A stretch of DNA of 35,256 nucleotides from Cyanobacteria bacterium UBA5018 (GTDB taxonomy: Bacteria > Cyanobacteriota > Cyanobacteriia > PCC-6307 > Cyanobiaceae), in the NCBI GenBank assembly GCA_002396505.1, contig DGYA01000060.1:1-35256 (forward strand). The letters are read 5' to 3'. Shown in pieces: positions 32,108 to 35,256 of this stretch. The translations under genes were made by a program, and so were the position numbers. The notes beneath the pieces were generated by a model. That model was not told where the DNA came from and searched no databases. It saw only the letters and a list, made by a program, of their open reading frames with translations. How positions within the stretch are numbered: the stretch's first letter is position 1; each line of letters starts with the position of its first letter.

Positions 32108-32113
32108 TACAAT
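32108..32113 (+). promoter_or_regulatory. Possible -10 box upstream of the RNA helicase gene
   Basis: TACAAT lies about 95 bp before the helicase ATG, in an otherwise GC-rich leader; no good -35 element is at the expected distance. The resulting 5' leader of roughly 90 nt would fit a gene with post-transcriptional control, as is usual for DEAD-box helicases of the cold response. Confidence 0.3.
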
Positions 32114-32207
32114 CAAAATTCAACCTTTGTGAAGGTCAAGGCAGTTATTCACGGGTGTCTGCCGGCCTGTCGACGAAGGATCATCCCAGGCCCAGGCCGA
32201 AAAACTA

Positions 32208-34544
32208 ATGACATCAACACAGGAGAGCCTCAGCTGCTCGGTGGATCTGATCGCGTCGGTAGATTCCCCCAATCAATCCGATAGCGTTCAAACGCACCGT
32301 ATATCCACAGACTGTATATCCACAAATCGTATATCATCAAATTTACTCCAGAACCACCAGGAACCTATCAGCCTGGATTCACTAGAATTACCGGCAGCGC
32401 AAGCAAAAACCCAGGATCACCTGGACCAAAGCGAAGCAGGGGATGCCATCAATAGCCCCGAAAATGATCTTAACACGAACCAGCCAGATATCGAGGAGAC
32501 GGTTCGCTTAGATAACTTAAGCATGGAAGCTGCAAATTCGCTGGTAGATACCAAAAAGAACCCAAGCGAACCCAATTCTACCGAGCTGATTGAAGCTAGT
32601 TCGATGAATTTAGATTCCAGTTCATCATCAGCACTCACCTCGTCGGATGAAGACGATAGCGACACGGCTGATTTTGCTGACAATGAGCTCGATGTCTTAG
32701 CTGAGCAGCAAAAATCGCTGGCAGCTGATCCCGAGACCAATGGTTTTGGCAACTTTGGCTTTTGCCCAGAGATTCTCACCGCCATTGGGGCGATGGGCTA
32801 TCGCGAGCCATCCCCGATTCAAAAGGCCGCCATCCCTGAACTGATGCTGGGCCGCGACGTATTGGGCCAAGCCCAAACCGGCACCGGCAAAACGGCAGCT
32901 TTTGGCCTGCCCCTCCTGGCGGCGATCGATCCAGAGCTGCGTCATCCCCAGGTATTGGTATTGGCTCCCACCAGGGAACTGGCCATGCAGGTGGCCGAAG
33001 CCTTCAATAGCTACGCAGCCAACATGCCCCGGGTAAGGGTATTGGCAATCTACGGCGGTGCCGATTTCCGCGATCAAATCCACCACCTGCGCCGCGGTGT
33101 GCAGATAGTGGTGGGCACCCCGGGTCGGGTGATGGACCACATGCGCCAGGGCACCTTGGATTTATCCAATCTGCGCACGCTGGTGCTGGATGAAGCCGAC
33201 GAAATGTTGCGGATGGGCTTTATCGATGACGTGGAATGGGTGCTGAACCAGCTGCCGGAGCAAAGGCAGGTAGTGCTGTTCTCAGCCACCATGCCAAATG
33301 AGATTAGGCGAATCAGCCAGAAGTATCTCAGTTCTCCAGCGGAGGTAACGATCCGCCAAAAAGGCGACGATTCTAGCCGCATCCGCCAGCGCTACCTAAC
33401 CGTGCATGGTCCCCAGAAATTGGCGGCCCTGGAAAGGGTGTTGGAGGCGGAGGGCAGTGAAGGCGTGATCATCTTTGCCCGCACCAAGGCAATCACCCTC
33501 ACCGTGGCTGAATCCCTGGAGGCCCACGGCTATGACGTGGCCGTACTCAACGGCGACGTGCCCCAGGCCCAAAGGGAACGCACGATTGAACGGTTGCGCA
33601 GCGGCAAGGTGAATGTGCTGGTGGCCACCGACGTGGCGGCCCGAGGCCTGGATGTGGAGCGCATTGGCCTGGTAATCAACTACGACATTCCCTTTGATGC
33701 CGAAGCTTATGTGCATCGCATTGGTCGCACTGGCCGGGCGGGGCGCACTGGCGATGCAATCCTGTTCCTCACACCGCGGGAAAGACGCTTTTTAAGCGGA
33801 TTGGAGCGGGCGGTGGCACGGCCAATTGAGCCAATGGAGGTGCCCAGCAATGCCACTATCAATCAACATCGACTAGATCAACTGCGCCAAAAACTCACCG
33901 CGCAGCTGCAGTCTCAATCCTCCGAACCCTCCGGCCAATCCACAGCCGAATCCAATAAAGATTCGTCGAAAGAATCAGGCTCAAAAGATTCGAAATTTGC
34001 ACCACCACTCTCCTCGGCACCCAGCGAAGAGAGAGTTCTACTGGTAGAAATCCTGCAACGGGTTGCCAGCGAGCAGAGCTGCACCGCCGAGCAGCTGGCC
34101 CTGGCGGCCCTAGAACTCACCCTGGTTGGCAAACCCCTACTCCTACAGGGCGAGGAGTCCTGGAACCAGGGCCGCCAGGCGGCGGTGGGCCGCGATGCCG
34201 ATCGCGGCGATGGACGCCGCCCAAGGGAGGTCGGTCGCGAGCTGGGCAGGGGCGGCGAAGGCAGGGGTTCCAGCAGGGGCGAACGGCCTCCTGGTCCTCC
34301 CGAGGGCCACATGGAGCGCTTCCGCGTGGAAGTGGGCTGGCGGGATCGCATTAAACCCGGCAATATTGTCGGAGCGATTGCCAACGAAGCAGGCCTGAAT
34401 GGCAAGGCCATTGGCCGCATCCAAATCTTCGACACCCACAGCACGGTTGACCTCCCCAAGGGCATGCCTGAAGACGTATTTCAAGGCCTGCGTCAACTGC
34501 GCATCATGAACAAACCCCTGCAAATTTCCAGGATCAATGACTAA
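32208..34544 (+). CDS. DEAD-box RNA helicase, CsdA/DeaD type with DbpA-like C-terminal domain
   Basis: This 778-residue ATP-dependent RNA helicase would unwind structured RNA in ribosome assembly or mRNA turnover, often during cold stress. Motifs in order are the Q motif (EPSPIQKAAIP), AQTGTGKT (222-229), PTREL, GTPGR, DEAD (328-331), SAT, ARGLD and HRIGRTGRAGR (503-513). A DbpA/CsdA RNA-binding domain forms the end (about 700-775, RFRVEVGWRDRIKPGNIVGA), preceded by an Arg/Gly-rich stretch. The first 175 residues are an acidic, Ser/Asn-rich, low-complexity extension not normally found in the family. It is coded by AT-richer DNA and includes five-residue repeats at 32295-32339. A hairpin ends the gene. 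Confidence 0.93.
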   Translation: MTSTQESLSCSVDLIASVDSPNQSDSVQTHRISTDCISTNRISSNLLQNHQEPISLDSLELPAAQAKTQDHLDQSEAGDAINSPENDLNTNQPDIEETVRLDNLSMEAANSLVDTKKNPSEPNSTELIEASSMNLDSSSSSALTSSDEDDSDTADFADNELDVLAEQQKSLAADPETNGFGNFGFCPEILTAIGAMGYREPSPIQKAAIPELMLGRDVLGQAQTGTGKTAAFGLPLLAAIDPELRHPQVLVLAPTRELAMQVAEAFNSYAANMPRVRVLAIYGGADFRDQIHHLRRGVQIVVGTPGRVMDHMRQGTLDLSNLRTLVLDEADEMLRMGFIDDVEWVLNQLPEQRQVVLFSATMPNEIRRISQKYLSSPAEVTIRQKGDDSSRIRQRYLTVHGPQKLAALERVLEAEGSEGVIIFARTKAITLTVAESLEAHGYDVAVLNGDVPQAQRERTIERLRSGKVNVLVATDVAARGLDVERIGLVINYDIPFDAEAYVHRIGRTGRAGRTGDAILFLTPRERRFLSGLERAVARPIEPMEVPSNATINQHRLDQLRQKLTAQLQSQSSEPSGQSTAESNKDSSKESGSKDSKFAPPLSSAPSEERVLLVEILQRVASEQSCTAEQLALAALELTLVGKPLLLQGEESWNQGRQAAVGRDADRGDGRRPREVGRELGRGGEGRGSSRGERPPGPPEGHMERFRVEVGWRDRIKPGNIVGAIANEAGLNGKAIGRIQIFDTHSTVDLPKGMPEDVFQGLRQLRIMNKPLQISRIND
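32295..32339 (+). repeat. In-frame 15-nt repeats in the helicase N-terminal extension
   Basis: Three 15-nt units encode HRIST, DCIST and NRISS. The core TATATCCACA-like sequence is AT-rich and unrelated to the repeats in the other genes. Confidence 0.88.
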
Positions 34545-34608
34545 TTAGTTTTGGGGCAACGCCGCTCGGCATGCAAATCGCCCCACCGAGCCACCATCAA
34601 TATCGCCA

Positions 34609-34639
34609 GGTCCAGCAATGTCATTGTCATCGCTGGACC
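34609..34639 (+). terminator. Hairpin followed by AT-rich DNA, probable helicase terminator
   Basis: GGTCCAGCAATG (34609-34620) pairs with CATCGCTGGACC (34628-34639), 11 of 12 positions matching, with a 7-nt loop. It begins 64 bp after the helicase stop and is followed by TACAATAATAATAAAAAAAG. The A-rich rather than T-rich flank means it would also, or better, terminate transcription from the other strand. Confidence 0.55.
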
Positions 34640-34837
34640 CTACAATAATAATAAAAAAAGCAATGGCAATGACACCGTCAATAAAAATAACATTAACAGC
34701 AATACCGCCTTTAATAACAATGGCAAATCATCCTAGGTTGCCAGTCAAGCCCACAGTATAAGCACGGCATAGCCACAGCATAAGCATAGCTCGATGAATT
34801 CAAATTCCCACCAGATTTATCAGTCTCGCTAGTTTTA

Positions 34838-34921
34838 CCAGTCTCGCTAGCTTCACTTTCACCAGCTTTGCCAGCTTCGCCAGTCTCGCTAGCTTCACTT
34901 TCGCCAGCTTTGCCAGCTCGG
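34838..34921. repeat. 42-bp tandem repeat, two copies
   Basis: A 42-bp unit beginning CCAGTCTCGCTAGCTTCACT starts at 34838 and 34880, with two or three differences. A shorter partial copy precedes it (about 34821-34837). Internally each unit is built from CCAGCTTTG / CCAGCTTCG motifs. Confidence 0.88.
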
Positions 34922-35256
34922 TTTTCCCCCAGCATCCCCCACTGAGCCGAACAGGGTGGACGATTTATATTGGTGACTATAAAGAGTTGCCAACATTATG
35001 GCACCTCAAAATATTCCGATTCGGCTCCTGCGAGTCAGAGGCAAGCAAGTCGCCGCCACGCTTCTCGTGTCGTGTGATCAGTGAGATCTGGGATTTTTCG
35101 AGGCCCCCATTAGTCGCCGCTCAATCGCCACACTTGGCCAACCCTGGACAACCCTAGACAACCCCGGAGAACCTCCAAAGCGGTAACATTTAATCATGCA
35201 AAGTACTAGCTCGCCAATCCCAATCAGCCAACACCCCCGCGTTCAGGAAAGATGAC

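Larger units (their letters stand above)
34545..35256. other. Spacer after the helicase gene, repeat-rich, with no clear gene
   Basis: The stretch contains the hairpin at 34609-34639, an AT-rich low-complexity segment dominated by AATAA and AACA (34641-34735), a 42-bp tandem repeat (34838-34921) and three 10-bp AACCCTGGAC-like units (35140-35169). Short frames at 34998-35084 (28 codons), 35196-35255 (19 codons) and on the minus strand at 34711-34935 exist, but none has recognisable content. AGGAAAG followed by ATG at 35252 could be the start of a gene continuing outside the window. Confidence 0.6.

Noticed and set aside
34711..34935. Minus-strand frame of 74 codons with AGKAGESEASETGE-type repeats
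   Set aside because: It is the translation of a 42-bp tandem repeat followed by sequence without domain character; no ribosome binding site or conserved neighbour supports it.
34998..35084. Plus-strand 28-codon frame starting MAPQNIPIRLLR
   Set aside because: Too short and without recognisable features; retained only as a remark in the spacer entry.
35196..35255. Nineteen-codon frame at the window end
   Set aside because: Stops after 19 codons; more likely part of the leader of a gene that begins at or beyond 35252.

Overview
The window is cyanobacterial chromosome, most likely from a GC-rich picocyanobacterium of the Synechococcus/Cyanobium type. The evidence is a set of lineage markers: a PsbY photosystem II peptide, Ycf54 (Mg-protoporphyrin ester cyclase factor), a CrtH-type carotene isomerase, the end of a glycine-rich RNA-binding protein, TrmFO, and a complete recC-recB-recD operon. 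GCGATCGC (HIP1) palindromes also occur. No rRNA, tRNA, CRISPR array, insertion sequence or phage gene was seen.

Layout. 1-1392: tail of an rbp-like gene with its terminator, then a long gene-free stretch holding two elaborate inverted-repeat structures (199-359 and 461-598) and a four-copy 16-bp palindromic repeat (808-871). 1393-6448: a tight five-gene plus-strand run of di-iron desaturase, MetX-like alpha/beta hydrolase, glutamine-synthetase-like ligase, phytochelatin-synthase-like peptidase and gamma-class carbonic anhydrase. 6641-10015: psbY coupled to trmFO, then crtH. 10038-10551 (minus): decayed polyprenyl diphosphate synthase. 10582-14048 (minus): a large zinc-ribbon/cyclase-homology/AAA-ATPase protein preceded by a small translationally coupled ORF, in AT-richer DNA that looks acquired. 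14808-16945: two unknown cyanobacterial proteins, an OmpR-type regulator lacking its phospho-acceptor aspartate, and a DUF6761-like protein. 17272-19455 (minus): plsC-like acyltransferase, exported TPR-like protein, bolA, grxD. 19615-20678: pdxJ overlapping ycf54. 20871-21233 (minus): unknown protein. 21454-32048: an ApaH-like phosphatase, recC, recB, recD and a cupin, all overlapping or nearly so. 32208-34544: DEAD-box RNA helicase with a long acidic N-terminal extension. 34545-35256: terminator and repeat-rich spacer.

Two themes run through the window. First, genes are packed with stop/start overlaps (ATGA, GTGA, TGATG), so several units are probably translationally coupled. Second, short tandem repeats are everywhere. 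Inside proteins they have periods of 12, 15 or 18 nt, mostly 15 nt (five residues), and fall in linkers or termini of unrelated proteins. Outside proteins most periods are not multiples of three (7, 10, 13, 16, 20, 22 bp). This suggests a genome prone to replication slippage in which selection only keeps the frame-neutral coding expansions.

The best candidates for undescribed biology are the paired structured elements at 199-598, the small ORF coupled to the cyclase/ATPase, the aspartate-less response regulator, and the gamma-glutamyl-flavoured five-gene cluster. All function statements rest on reading the sequence and on family knowledge; no database search was possible.
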